64,000 bases of DNA, from assembly GCA_037143335.1 (NCBI GenBank), contig JBAWZA010000006.1:1-64000 (forward strand). Direction: 5' to 3'. The notes below the pieces were generated by a model. It was not told where the DNA came from, made no database searches, and saw only the letters and a program-made list of their open reading frames with translations. Every line of letters begins with the position of its first letter. Position 1 is the first letter of the stretch. The translations under genes and the position numbers were made by a program. The stretch is from PALSA-1296 sp037143335 (GTDB lineage: Bacteria; Bacteroidota; Ignavibacteria; Palsa-1295). Positions 27,551 to 35,063 of this stretch are shown here, piece by piece.

Positions 27551-27584
27551 TTTGGTGTACACGTAAGATTTCGTCGTAACTTTG
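27551..27584 (+). promoter_or_regulatory. Promoter of the SnoaL-like lipoprotein gene
   Basis: TTTG at 27551-27554 and TAACTTTG at 27577-27584 form a -33/-7 pair with a 22-base spacer (slightly long), followed by CACC as in two other promoters here. The start would be near 27590, leaving a leader of about 30 bases. Confidence 0.5.
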
Positions 27585-27618
27585 CACCCGTAATTTTCTT
27601 TTTAATCCACAACACAAT

Positions 27619-28188
27619 ATGAAATCACGTTTCTTTTTACTCGCTCTCGCCGTGACTTTTATGGCAGTTGGTTGCCAGAAAAAGGAAGGCGCACCGGATA
27701 TGGCTATGAACGCCAAAGCCGATTCAATGAAAACCGCATACAAGGCAGTTTCTGACGCTTGGGATGCTGGCAAAACAGATCAATTCGATAAATACATAAC
27801 CACGAACATGGTTGATCATGACCCAATGCCCGGCCAGAAGCCAGGTCTTGCTGGAATGAAAGACATGGTAGCGATGATGAAGACATCATTTCCTGATATG
27901 AAATCCACAGTGGATTATATGGGAGTTGATGGCGATATCCTTACCGTCAGATTCCACATGGCTGCTACGAATTCGGGAGCAATGATGGGTATGCCTCCGA
28001 CGGGCAAGAAGGTTAATGTCCAGGGCATTGACCAGATGCGTTGGGAGAACGGCAAATTCGTTGAGCATTGGGGAGTGTTCGACGCAATGGGCATGATGCA
28101 GCAGATGGGTTTGATGCCAAGCCATGATGGAATGCCACCGCCTCCAGATGGTGCTGCAATGGCAAAGCCAGAAGAGAAGAAGAAATAA
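27619..28188 (+). CDS. SnoaL-like/ester cyclase family lipoprotein
   Basis: A 189-residue protein with a lipoprotein signal (MKSRFFLLALAVTFMAVGC, cysteine 19). The mature part matches the SnoaL-like fold: WDAGKTDQFDKYITTNMVDHD, GLAGMKDMVAMMKTSFPDMK, then TVRFHMAATNSG and WENGKFVEHWGVFDAMGMMQQ. The family covers polyketide cyclases and many uncharacterised proteins; no catalytic claim is made. The C-terminus is rich in Met and Pro. A promoter precedes it and a strong terminator follows at 28203-28236, so it is monocistronic. Confidence 0.82.
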   Translation: MKSRFFLLALAVTFMAVGCQKKEGAPDMAMNAKADSMKTAYKAVSDAWDAGKTDQFDKYITTNMVDHDPMPGQKPGLAGMKDMVAMMKTSFPDMKSTVDYMGVDGDILTVRFHMAATNSGAMMGMPPTGKKVNVQGIDQMRWENGKFVEHWGVFDAMGMMQQMGLMPSHDGMPPPPDGAAMAKPEEKKK

Positions 28189-28202
28189 GTTTTCTAAATC
28201 TT

Positions 28203-28236
28203 AAAAAAAAGCCCGCCAATTCGACGGGCTTTTTTT
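28203..28236. terminator. Bidirectional intrinsic terminator
   Basis: Eight A then GCCCG (28203-28215), a nine-base loop and CGGGC followed by seven T (28225-28236) form a 12-bp stem with T-runs on both strands. It lies between the convergent genes ending at 28188 and 28241 and can terminate both. Confidence 0.9.
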
Positions 28237-28240
28237 ATAG

Positions 28241-30622
28241 TTAATTTCTTGATTGAATTTGAGTTGCCATTGAATTTTGATTTGTAACCTCTTCGGGCCA
28301 AGCCTTCTTTAACATTCTCGTATTGTACGTAACATCTTCGGCCTCAGTTGCGAGACGTTCGTCTTCGTAATATTTTCGTTTACAAACGATACGGTAAGTA
28401 AAAGGTGAATTTGATAAACCGCCTTTTAGTTCGGCGACGTCGAATCCAGTGTTTGTTTTGTTGGCAACATAAACACCATTGCAATCACCTTCAAGTTGAA
28501 TAAACACTTTCAATGGGTGGGCCTCATCGATCGTGACTGTTTCCAGAAAATTCTTATCGAGCGTAATATGGGCCCTTCCATTCTGCAATGCTCCTGCGCC
28601 ATAATCATTAAAGAAAACCTCTGTCGCTTCTTCGGCAAAGAGTTTGATCTTTTTACCATTATTAAGTTTTACTGTTGCCGGCTTATTGGTAGTCCAGACC
28701 GTGGACGTAGGGCTTGCTTGGAACACACCCCCAGACTGGATAAATTTACCGTTGACATTGATAGCAATCCCAGATGAACCACCGTAAGCACATACGCCCG
28801 TTCCGCTAACGGTTTCACCATAGACACCGTAGCCCACAGCATTAAAACCGTGTACGCCATAAGCATCAGCTTTTGTCTCGATTCCATGAACTCCAGCAGC
28901 TTGAGATGCAGTAGAATTTCCGAGCACACCATCACTTGAGGGTCCTGAACCATTACTCTTGCCATTGACACCAACACCTAATGTGCTTAGTCCCGTAACA
29001 CCGTCTCCTTCTTTGCCATTGAATCCACTGACTCCGCTCAAGCCATTGGTTGTGGTTCCAGATACACCGATCGATTGCGGTTTGTTCGCAATTCCTATGA
29101 CACCTGTTCCATTATCGTGCGTAGAAGACCCGAACATGCCGACTCCTTCTCCGTTCGTTTCGCCGAAGATTGCGTTGGCAGTGCTGTTAGGGTTATCAAT
29201 TGTGAAATGCCCTCCGTCACCGCTACCTTTAGTCGATACGTTGACGCAATTATTTTTGTTAATCAGTGTGTCGATCAGAAAACGTCCAGCGCTTCCGACT
29301 GCACCGCCATTTCCTGATACTGCCGCTCCACTGCCATCAGTTAATGCAAAGAGAGCATCTGTAGTGTTGGTCACTTTTGAATTCCAAAAATATCCTGCAC
29401 TTCCGCCATCACCTGTTTTCTTTACAAACAATCCGTTACCTGGCTCGCCTTTACTTTGAATTTCTACAGTTGGTACTGTCGTGCTACCTGAGTAACTTTC
29501 GAAGAGTGCAGCTCTACCTTTTCCGGGATTAAATCCATGGATAGCCGCACCAGTGCCCTGACTTTCGCCCTCTAGAGCAGCAGCATCTGCAGTCTTATTT
29601 GAACTTACAAAACGGCCTGCAACTCCGATTCCTGCGTTTTGCACTTCCACTGCATTATTGTTTGCAGTGGCATTTATTTGTTGTATAGATAATGCTTTCC
29701 CCATCCCTGCATTTTTTAGATCGATCACAGAAGAGGTATTCGCTGCATTATCTGAGTTGAACATTGCAGTAATACCTGTACCTGCCTGAGATACTGCAAG
29801 CGCAGTTCCTGTTGAAAGATTTGTAGCTTCAATAAATGCGCCTTTTCCTGTGCCGTTATTCGTTATTTGCAATGTGGTATTTGCATTCCCGGGTCCGACC
29901 GTTTCAAAAAAGCCACCGGCGCAGTTGCCATGAGCTGAGACAGAAAAGATTCTTCCGATTCCATCATTCGCTAAACTCACAAGTTGATTCGGAATATCTT
30001 CGTGTATCTCTAAAGGAATAACAACTCCGACGGTGACAACACCGCTCGTGCCTCCACCAACCAAATACTTACCAGCTTGGACGCCTGTGATCGTACTGGG
30101 ATTCCCGCCAGCTTCTATGGTTACCCCTTTAGTACCTGTGAACTTGAAAGCCACATTACTACCCGAAGTGATAGAGACAGTATCTCCGTTCCCTCCGAGA
30201 ATATGTCCGTTCAGATTCAGAGCGCCAACGTATCCTCCCGAGACACCAAGTGCATATGGAGCGGATGAAAATTTTGTTCGTGGCGAAAAAGTTGTATTTG
30301 CTACGGTGATTTCTAATTCTGCATTAGAAGGGAATGGACTGGGTAGAGGTACGTTCTTGCCAAGTAGAACAGTGAACACACCTCCAATGACAGCTACGCT
30401 TTGAGTCTCGCTCCATGAGCTTGTTCCCGAGCCATCAAAGATTTTGAATGTAACAGACTGGTTACCATCAGGGACATTTTTCCCTGCTGCATCCGTCAGT
30501 CTGCCCTGGTAGGAAATAGTTGAATTCGATTGTGCAAATGCATGTGGTGATGCACCCATCAAAAAAACAAGAATCATTAAACAGATGAATGAATATGAAA
30601 CTGGATGTGATTTTTTTTTCAT
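28241..30622 (-). CDS. Large secreted Gly/Ser/Asn-rich repeat protein (tail-fibre-like)
   Basis: A 793-residue protein with a signal peptide ending HAFAQ. Residues 30-125 form a domain opening TISYQGRLTDAAGKNVPDGN and ending RTKFSSAPYAL, found at the head of many secreted Bacteroidota proteins. Residues 130-600 are degenerate beta-repeats of about 20-30 residues (for example GIGVAGRFVSSNKTADAAAL and GVNGKSNGSGPSSDGVLGNS), like trimeric fibre shafts. The last 150 residues form a distinct domain (GKKIKLFAEEATEVFFNDYG, ITLDKNFLETVTIDEAHPLK). No T9SS domain. A GGAGG ribosome site lies six bases before the ATG, unusual for this genome. Confidence 0.8.
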   Translation of the reverse strand: MKKKSHPVSYSFICLMILVFLMGASPHAFAQSNSTISYQGRLTDAAGKNVPDGNQSVTFKIFDGSGTSSWSETQSVAVIGGVFTVLLGKNVPLPSPFPSNAELEITVANTTFSPRTKFSSAPYALGVSGGYVGALNLNGHILGGNGDTVSITSGSNVAFKFTGTKGVTIEAGGNPSTITGVQAGKYLVGGGTSGVVTVGVVIPLEIHEDIPNQLVSLANDGIGRIFSVSAHGNCAGGFFETVGPGNANTTLQITNNGTGKGAFIEATNLSTGTALAVSQAGTGITAMFNSDNAANTSSVIDLKNAGMGKALSIQQINATANNNAVEVQNAGIGVAGRFVSSNKTADAAALEGESQGTGAAIHGFNPGKGRAALFESYSGSTTVPTVEIQSKGEPGNGLFVKKTGDGGSAGYFWNSKVTNTTDALFALTDGSGAAVSGNGGAVGSAGRFLIDTLINKNNCVNVSTKGSGDGGHFTIDNPNSTANAIFGETNGEGVGMFGSSTHDNGTGVIGIANKPQSIGVSGTTTNGLSGVSGFNGKEGDGVTGLSTLGVGVNGKSNGSGPSSDGVLGNSTASQAAGVHGIETKADAYGVHGFNAVGYGVYGETVSGTGVCAYGGSSGIAINVNGKFIQSGGVFQASPTSTVWTTNKPATVKLNNGKKIKLFAEEATEVFFNDYGAGALQNGRAHITLDKNFLETVTIDEAHPLKVFIQLEGDCNGVYVANKTNTGFDVAELKGGLSNSPFTYRIVCKRKYYEDERLATEAEDVTYNTRMLKKAWPEEVTNQNSMATQIQSRN

Positions 30623-30651
30623 AGCGCCTCCAATGATTGTGAATGACGCTA

Positions 30652-30683
30652 CAAATATACAATCAAAAATTGTTTAACAAAAA
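30652..30683 (-). promoter_or_regulatory. Promoter of the large repeat protein gene
   Basis: On the minus strand TTTTTG (30678-30683) and TATATTTG (30652-30659) are separated by 18 bases, one of the best -33/-7 matches in the window. The expected start near 30646 gives a short leader with the GGAGG site. The -33 element doubles as the T-run of the YceI terminator. Confidence 0.75.
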
Positions 30684-30707
30684 GAATGGACGCATAAGCG
30701 TCCATTC
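30678..30707 (-). terminator. Intrinsic terminator of the YceI gene
   Basis: GAATGGACGC (30684-30693) and GCGTCCATTC (30698-30707) form a perfect 10-bp stem with an ATAA loop (TTAT on the transcript), followed on the minus strand by TTTTTGTT. It lies 25 bases past the YceI stop. Confidence 0.85.
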
Positions 30708-30731
30708 CATGCAATTGAAATACAAATAACG

Positions 30732-31280
30732 TTATGCAGCCTGTGCTAAAACCTCTACCTGCTTATTGACTTCGAGATTTATTTCGATCTTTACTTCGTC
30801 ACTGACGGCGATGTGTCCAGCCTCTGTCAAGCCGTTGAATACCATTCCGTAATCTTTACGATTAATCTTTCCTGTGACTTCGAATCCCGCAGTTGGCACG
30901 TTGCCGAAGCCCAGGATTGTGCCGTTATATACAGCATCAAGCGTGATCTCCTTCGTGATTCCACGGATCGTTAAGTCGCCTGTTACGGAAAGATCGGAAT
31001 CAGATTTTTTCACGACCAATTTGGTTACAAACGTCATGGTTGGGTGATTGTCCGCCAAGAAGAAGTCCGCGCTCTTCAGGTGTCCGTCGCGCTGTTCGTT
31101 GTGGGTTGTGATCGAGTGGATATCAGCCTCGAATGTGACTTTTGCATCCGAAAAGTCAAGGGCATCGGCTTCGATCTTGCCACTAAACGTTTTGAAATTG
31201 CCTGTAACGGTCGAGACAACCAAGTGTCTGACCTTAAATTTGACCTCAGAGTGAACGGGGTCTATGATCCATGTAGCCAT
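30732..31280 (-). CDS. YceI family lipid-binding protein
   Basis: A 182-residue protein without a signal peptide. ATWIIDPVHSEVKFKVRHLV at the N-terminus, then VTFEADIHSITTHNEQRDGH, LKSADFF and LTIRGITKEITLDAVYNG are the YceI signatures. The fold is a lipocalin-like barrel that binds polyprenyl chains in characterised members. Many YceI proteins are periplasmic; this one lacks an export signal and may be cytoplasmic. A purine-rich AGGAAAGGA sits before the ATG, and a perfect 14-bp palindrome lies about 60 bases upstream. A terminator follows. Confidence 0.92.
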   Translation of the reverse strand: MATWIIDPVHSEVKFKVRHLVVSTVTGNFKTFSGKIEADALDFSDAKVTFEADIHSITTHNEQRDGHLKSADFFLADNHPTMTFVTKLVVKKSDSDLSVTGDLTIRGITKEITLDAVYNGTILGFGNVPTAGFEVTGKINRKDYGMVFNGLTEAGHIAVSDEVKIEINLEVNKQVEVLAQAA

Positions 31281-31338
31281 ATTTTTCCTTTCCTAAACAG
31301 TGGTAAAAACAATGATAAAAATAAATGTAGAAACATTA

Positions 31339-31352
31339 TATGTATATACATA
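31339..31352. promoter_or_regulatory. Perfect 14-bp palindrome TATGTATATACATA
   Basis: An exact inverted repeat about 60 bases upstream of the YceI start, in the 152-base gap between that gene and the DUF4926 gene. Its position is right for an operator of the YceI promoter. Binding protein unknown; an AT-only palindrome of this size could also occur by chance. Confidence 0.4.
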
Positions 31353-31432
31353 CGATAATCGTGGCTGAAAGGTTTCATTATGGGAGGAATCGGTCGTTAT
31401 GGGCTTATAGAGAGGTTTTAGAGGGATAATTT

Positions 31433-31663
31433 CTAATCTTCGTAGTCTGCATCGCCGGGGGCATCGAAGAGGAGTTTCATGATCTGCCGTTCATGCAATG
31501 GGAGGTAGGAAAAGGGAAGACCATTCTGATCTGAGAATTCTACCTCATAGATACCACCGCCCATTTCGGCAATCACTCTCCCAACCTGCCCACGGGGAAG
31601 CCCTTTAGATTCAAGATCTTCAAGGAGGACAATAAGGTCGAGTTCTACTATAGCGTCTGACAT
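31433..31663 (-). CDS. DUF4926 domain protein
   Basis: A 76-residue acidic protein. ELDLIVLLEDLESKGLPRGQ, VGRVIAEMGGGIYEVEF and a final LHERQIMKLL match the small DUF4926 family (an SH3-like beta-barrel). Members often lie next to toxin-like DUF6883 or other small genes, but no such partner is seen here; the next gene upstream is a divergent 50-codon membrane peptide. Function unknown. Length is normal for the family. Confidence 0.82.
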   Translation of the reverse strand: MSDAIVELDLIVLLEDLESKGLPRGQVGRVIAEMGGGIYEVEFSDQNGLPFSYLPLHERQIMKLLFDAPGDADYED

Positions 31664-31682
31664 TCGTTCCTATTTTTGATCT

Positions 31683-31835
31683 ATGAAATTCCGTACTAAA
31701 TTATTACTTGTCGGATTACTTGCTTTGGTGGTATTTGCACTCTACATTCTGACTCATCCCGCCAAGCCAAGTCCGCCGTGGTTTGGAAACACGAAAAGCT
31801 CGGACAACGTTAGTTTTTTTCATAGTCGAGTTTAA
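31683..31835 (+). CDS. Predicted 50-residue single-helix membrane protein
   Basis: ATG at 31683 opens 50 codons with an N-terminal basic stretch and a strong hydrophobic segment (LLLVGLLALVVFALYIL, residues 7-23), then a Pro-rich polar tail (HPAKPSPPWFGNTKSS). It is divergent from the DUF4926 gene by 19 bases and ends five bases before the -7 element of the efflux operon. The composition is that of a real small membrane protein, but without homologues in view I cannot rule out chance. Confidence 0.45.
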   Translation: MKFRTKLLLVGLLALVVFALYILTHPAKPSPPWFGNTKSSDNVSFFHSRV

Positions 31836-31840
31836 GTTCG

Positions 31841-31848
31841 TATTTTTG
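31841..31848 (+). promoter_or_regulatory. -7 element TATTTTTG of the efflux operon
   Basis: CGTATTTTTGCACC here is the same string as at the acyl-CoA dehydrogenase promoter. Transcription would begin near 31854, leaving about 50 bases before the GTG start at 31906. No clear -33 TTG. Confidence 0.5.
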
Positions 31849-31905
31849 CACCGTGACGGTCGTGCTGTTCCGTTGCAGTAGAATTCCACTCAATCCAAAA
31901 TTTTT

Positions 31906-33144
31906 GTGCCAACAGAATCTCAACCTAAAGATTTGAATGCGCTTCGCATTAAGCGCGACCCTGTTTCGATGACTCCTACTGAATCAGCCGGCGGCTCTCG
32001 CAAGTCACTATGGATTATTCTCGCTGTCATTGCAGTGCTAGCGATTGCATTTTTTATGCTCAAGGGCTTCGGCTCATCTGCAGTGATCGTCCGCGCTGGA
32101 ACAGTTGAACATGTGTATCCTTCTCAAGCGAACTCCGTTCTTACGGCAAGTGGTTATGCAGTCGCGAGCCGGAAGGCAGCAGTTGGTTCGAAGGGCACTG
32201 GCAGGTTAATCTTTCTCGGAGTGGAAGAAGGTTCGCACGTCAAGAAAGGTGATATTATCGGTAGGCTAGAGTCCCTTGATGTTAGCGCTTCTCTCGCCCA
32301 AGCGCAAGCCGGGCTTAATGCTGCAAAGGCAACCCTCGAAAGCGCGAAGGCATCGCTTTGGAATCTCGATACTATCCGCCAGCGAACCTACAAGCTCTAC
32401 CAAAAATCGCTCGTCTCGGATGCAGATATGTTGGCAGTCGAAACATCACATAAACAAGCGAAAGCGTTAGTCAATACCTACGAAGCGAATGTGCAAGTTG
32501 CTGAGAGAGGAGTACAAGCCGCGGAAGTACAAGTGGAGTTCACCAACATCCGCGCTCCATTTGATGGCACAGTGCTGACGAAGGACGCAGACATCGGAGT
32601 AGTGATTACTCCGTTCGGAGCAGCAACTGGTTCACGAGGCGATATCGTGACACTTGCTGATATGAATTCGCTCGATGCCGAAGTGGATGTTTCGGAAACG
32701 AACATCAGTCATGTTCGGGTCGGACAGCCATGCGAAATTTCTGTTGATGCAATTCCTGATAAACGCTATAAAGGCATCGTTCACATGATCGTACCAACTG
32801 CTGACCGCGCCAAGGGCATAGTGATGACGAAGGTGGACTTTATTGATCGCGACGATAAGGTGCTACCAGAGATGAGCCTGAAGGTATTATTCTTGAAGGA
32901 CTCATCTACTGCAACTTCAAACACACCGAAGCTTACAGTACCTGCCTCGGCAGTGATCACCAAAGGCGGGAAAAAAGTTGTATTCGTGATTAGCGGCGAA
33001 CACGTGACAGAAACATCAGTAAGTCTCGGCGAAGCATCTGGTAATGGAATTGCCGTCACTGCCGGACTAAAGGATGGAGACAAAGTTGTCCTCAATCCCG
33101 ACGAGAAACTTTCGAGCGGCACGAAGGTGAAAATGGCAGAATAA
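31906..33144 (+). CDS. Periplasmic adaptor (membrane fusion) protein, HlyD/MacA family
   Basis: A 412-residue protein with a GTG start. One N-terminal membrane helix (SLWIILAVIAVLAIAFFML) is followed by a biotinyl-lipoyl-like half (GRLIFLGVEEGSHVKKGDII), a long coiled-coil hairpin (about residues 125-205), the second lipoyl half (VEFTNIRAPFDGTVLTKDAD) and beta-barrel and membrane-proximal domains. Such adaptors link an inner-membrane MacB-like transporter to an outer-membrane channel. It is followed by an ATPase and two FtsX-type permeases, so the set is a complete ABC-type efflux or lipid-export unit except for a TolC-like channel. Confidence 0.92.
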   Translation: MPTESQPKDLNALRIKRDPVSMTPTESAGGSRKSLWIILAVIAVLAIAFFMLKGFGSSAVIVRAGTVEHVYPSQANSVLTASGYAVASRKAAVGSKGTGRLIFLGVEEGSHVKKGDIIGRLESLDVSASLAQAQAGLNAAKATLESAKASLWNLDTIRQRTYKLYQKSLVSDADMLAVETSHKQAKALVNTYEANVQVAERGVQAAEVQVEFTNIRAPFDGTVLTKDADIGVVITPFGAATGSRGDIVTLADMNSLDAEVDVSETNISHVRVGQPCEISVDAIPDKRYKGIVHMIVPTADRAKGIVMTKVDFIDRDDKVLPEMSLKVLFLKDSSTATSNTPKLTVPASAVITKGGKKVVFVISGEHVTETSVSLGEASGNGIAVTAGLKDGDKVVLNPDEKLSSGTKVKMAE

Positions 33145-33149
33145 TTTTT

Positions 33150-33203
33150 TTGAGACACTTTCAATAATTTTCGTATATTGAATAAATTTTTATAGGCACC
33201 TAT
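33150..33203 (+). promoter_or_regulatory. Possible internal promoter and inverted repeat before the ABC ATPase gene
   Basis: TTG (33150-33152), a 21-base spacer and TATATTGA (33174-33181) resemble a -33/-7 promoter with one mismatch at the end. ATAGGCACCTAT, with 5-bp inverted arms, follows at 33192-33203, five bases before the ATG. The element could let the ATPase and permeases be expressed apart from the adaptor. Confidence 0.4.
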
Positions 33204-33207
33204 TCCA

Positions 33208-33882
33208 ATGGCAGACGCAATAGTACAAGTACAGAACGTATCGAAGATATACAAGCGGGACACGATGCAGATACCTATTTTGCAGAATTTCTCGCTCTCA
33301 ATTCCTGAAGCTGAATTCATGGCGCTGATGGGACCATCAGGCTCAGGCAAGACAACATTGATGAATCTCATCGCTGGTATTGATAAGCCAACGAGTGGAA
33401 CAGTCACCGTAGCCGGTACAAATATCGGTGCACTTAACGAATCACAACTTGCGGCATGGCGCTCGCAACATGTTGGATTTATTTTTCAATTCTATAATCT
33501 CTTGCCCGTTCTTACGGCTTTCGAGAATGTCGAGCTTCCGTTGTTGCTCACCAAACTCTCAAAGAAGGAGCGCAAGGAGCATGTCGAGACCGCACTTTCT
33601 GTCGTCGGACTCGCGGATAGAATGCAACACTATCCGAAGCAGCTATCTGGCGGACAGGAGCAGCGCGTCGCAATTGCACGTGCAATCGTGACCGACCCAA
33701 CTGTTATCATTGCCGACGAACCAACGGGTGATCTTGATAAGAAATCTGCGGATGATATTCTCGATCTACTTGTCCGATTAAACACCGAATTTAAGAAGAC
33801 GATTGTCATGGTGACTCACGATCCTCATGCTGCCGAACGCGCACATGTTACCCGTCATCTCGATAAAGGCGAATTGCAATAA
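33208..33882 (+). CDS. ABC transporter ATP-binding protein (MacB/LolD type)
   Basis: A 224-residue nucleotide-binding subunit: Walker A GPSGSGKTTL, Q-loop FIFQFYNLLPVLTAFENVEL, signature LSGGQEQRVAIARAI, Walker B VIIADEPTGDLD and switch VMVTHDPHAAERA. The FYNLLPVLTAFENVELPLLL stretch is typical of the LolD/MacB/FtsE subgroup, which uses mechanical rather than channel transport. It lies between the adaptor and two permeases, ten bases from the first permease, with which it should form the inner-membrane complex. Confidence 0.95.
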   Translation: MADAIVQVQNVSKIYKRDTMQIPILQNFSLSIPEAEFMALMGPSGSGKTTLMNLIAGIDKPTSGTVTVAGTNIGALNESQLAAWRSQHVGFIFQFYNLLPVLTAFENVELPLLLTKLSKKERKEHVETALSVVGLADRMQHYPKQLSGGQEQRVAIARAIVTDPTVIIADEPTGDLDKKSADDILDLLVRLNTEFKKTIVMVTHDPHAAERAHVTRHLDKGELQ

Positions 33883-33891
33883 TATCTGTTT

Positions 33892-35049
33892 ATGAAAAAT
33901 CTCAAACTCATTCTCAGAAATATTTTCCGGCATAAGTTGCGTGCAATGCTAACGATTCTCGGCATCGCAATTGCCGTAATGTCGTTCGGATTACTGAAGA
34001 CCATCATTGGTGCGTGGTATGCCAATTCAGAAAATGCGGCTCCTGATAGGCTTGCAACCCGTCATGCAATTTCATTTGTTTTCTCACTGCCGATTGCAGA
34101 TCGCGATCAGATTAAGCAGATCCCGGGAGTAAAAGATGTTACGCATCAAACTTGGTTCGGAGGGATTTATAAGGATAAGCAACAGTTCTTTCCGCACATT
34201 GCAGTTGATCCGAAAAATGTCTTTGAAATCTTTCCAGAGTTCGTCATAAGTCCGGATGAGAAAAAGGCATTTATTGCTGATCGCTCGGGATGTGTTATCG
34301 GAGCGCGCATTGCGAAGGATTATAATCTCAAGGTTGGCGATATCATGCCTCTTGACGGCGATATCTATCCTGGTAAATGGGAGTTCACAGTTCGTGGAAT
34401 CTATCATGGTAAGAAACCTACGACTGATGAAACACAAATGTGGTTTCAATGGGACTATCTCACTGAGAGGCTCATGCAGACAAGTCCGCGCCGCGCAAAT
34501 AAAGTCGGTTGGTACATGATTCAAATCAACAATCCTGACGATGCAGCGCGAATTTCTGAGAAAGTGGATGCGTTGTTCGAGAATTCCGATGCCGAAACCA
34601 AGACAGAAACAGAAAAGGCTTTTGCTGCAGGATTTATTTCTATGTCGAGTGCGATTATCACCGGTTTACAGATTGTATCCTATGTGATTATCGGAATCAT
34701 CTTCCTTGTGCTTTGTAATACCATGTTGATGGCTGCCAGAGAACGTACCAGGGAATATGCAGTGCTCAAGACTTTGGGCTTTACCTCTAAAAAACTCGCG
34801 GTGATTATTTTCGGAGAATCCATTGCAATTGGATTGATTGGCGGATTTTTAGGAATCCTGCTCACATACCCAGTTGTCAGTGGATTCGCCGTCGGCATGG
34901 CGCGATTTTTCCCGTTCGTTGTTGTTGATCCGTGGACGGTGATTTTGGCAGGATCATTTGCACTTCTCGTTGGAATTGTTTCAGGAATCTTCCCCGTTCT
35001 GCGTTCAACACGCATGACGATAGTTGATGGATTGCGCACAATAGGATAA
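33892..35049 (+). CDS. ABC transporter permease, FtsX/MacB type (first)
   Basis: A 385-residue permease with one N-terminal helix (LRAMLTILGIAIAVMSFGLL), a periplasmic domain of about 220 residues (35-255) and three C-terminal helices. The FtsX-family signature MAARERTREYAVLKTLGFTS, which couples to the ATPase, is clear. It ends RSTRMTIVDGLRTIG, also typical. It probably pairs with the next permease as a heterodimer, since both follow one ATPase gene. Confidence 0.93.
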   Translation: MKNLKLILRNIFRHKLRAMLTILGIAIAVMSFGLLKTIIGAWYANSENAAPDRLATRHAISFVFSLPIADRDQIKQIPGVKDVTHQTWFGGIYKDKQQFFPHIAVDPKNVFEIFPEFVISPDEKKAFIADRSGCVIGARIAKDYNLKVGDIMPLDGDIYPGKWEFTVRGIYHGKKPTTDETQMWFQWDYLTERLMQTSPRRANKVGWYMIQINNPDDAARISEKVDALFENSDAETKTETEKAFAAGFISMSSAIITGLQIVSYVIIGIIFLVLCNTMLMAARERTREYAVLKTLGFTSKKLAVIIFGESIAIGLIGGFLGILLTYPVVSGFAVGMARFFPFVVVDPWTVILAGSFALLVGIVSGIFPVLRSTRMTIVDGLRTIG

Positions 35050-35063
35050 CAAGGAACATACCT

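Noticed and set aside
28241..30622. Repetitive DNA or mobile element
   Set aside because: The repetition is at protein level within one intact frame; no terminal repeats or transposase are seen.
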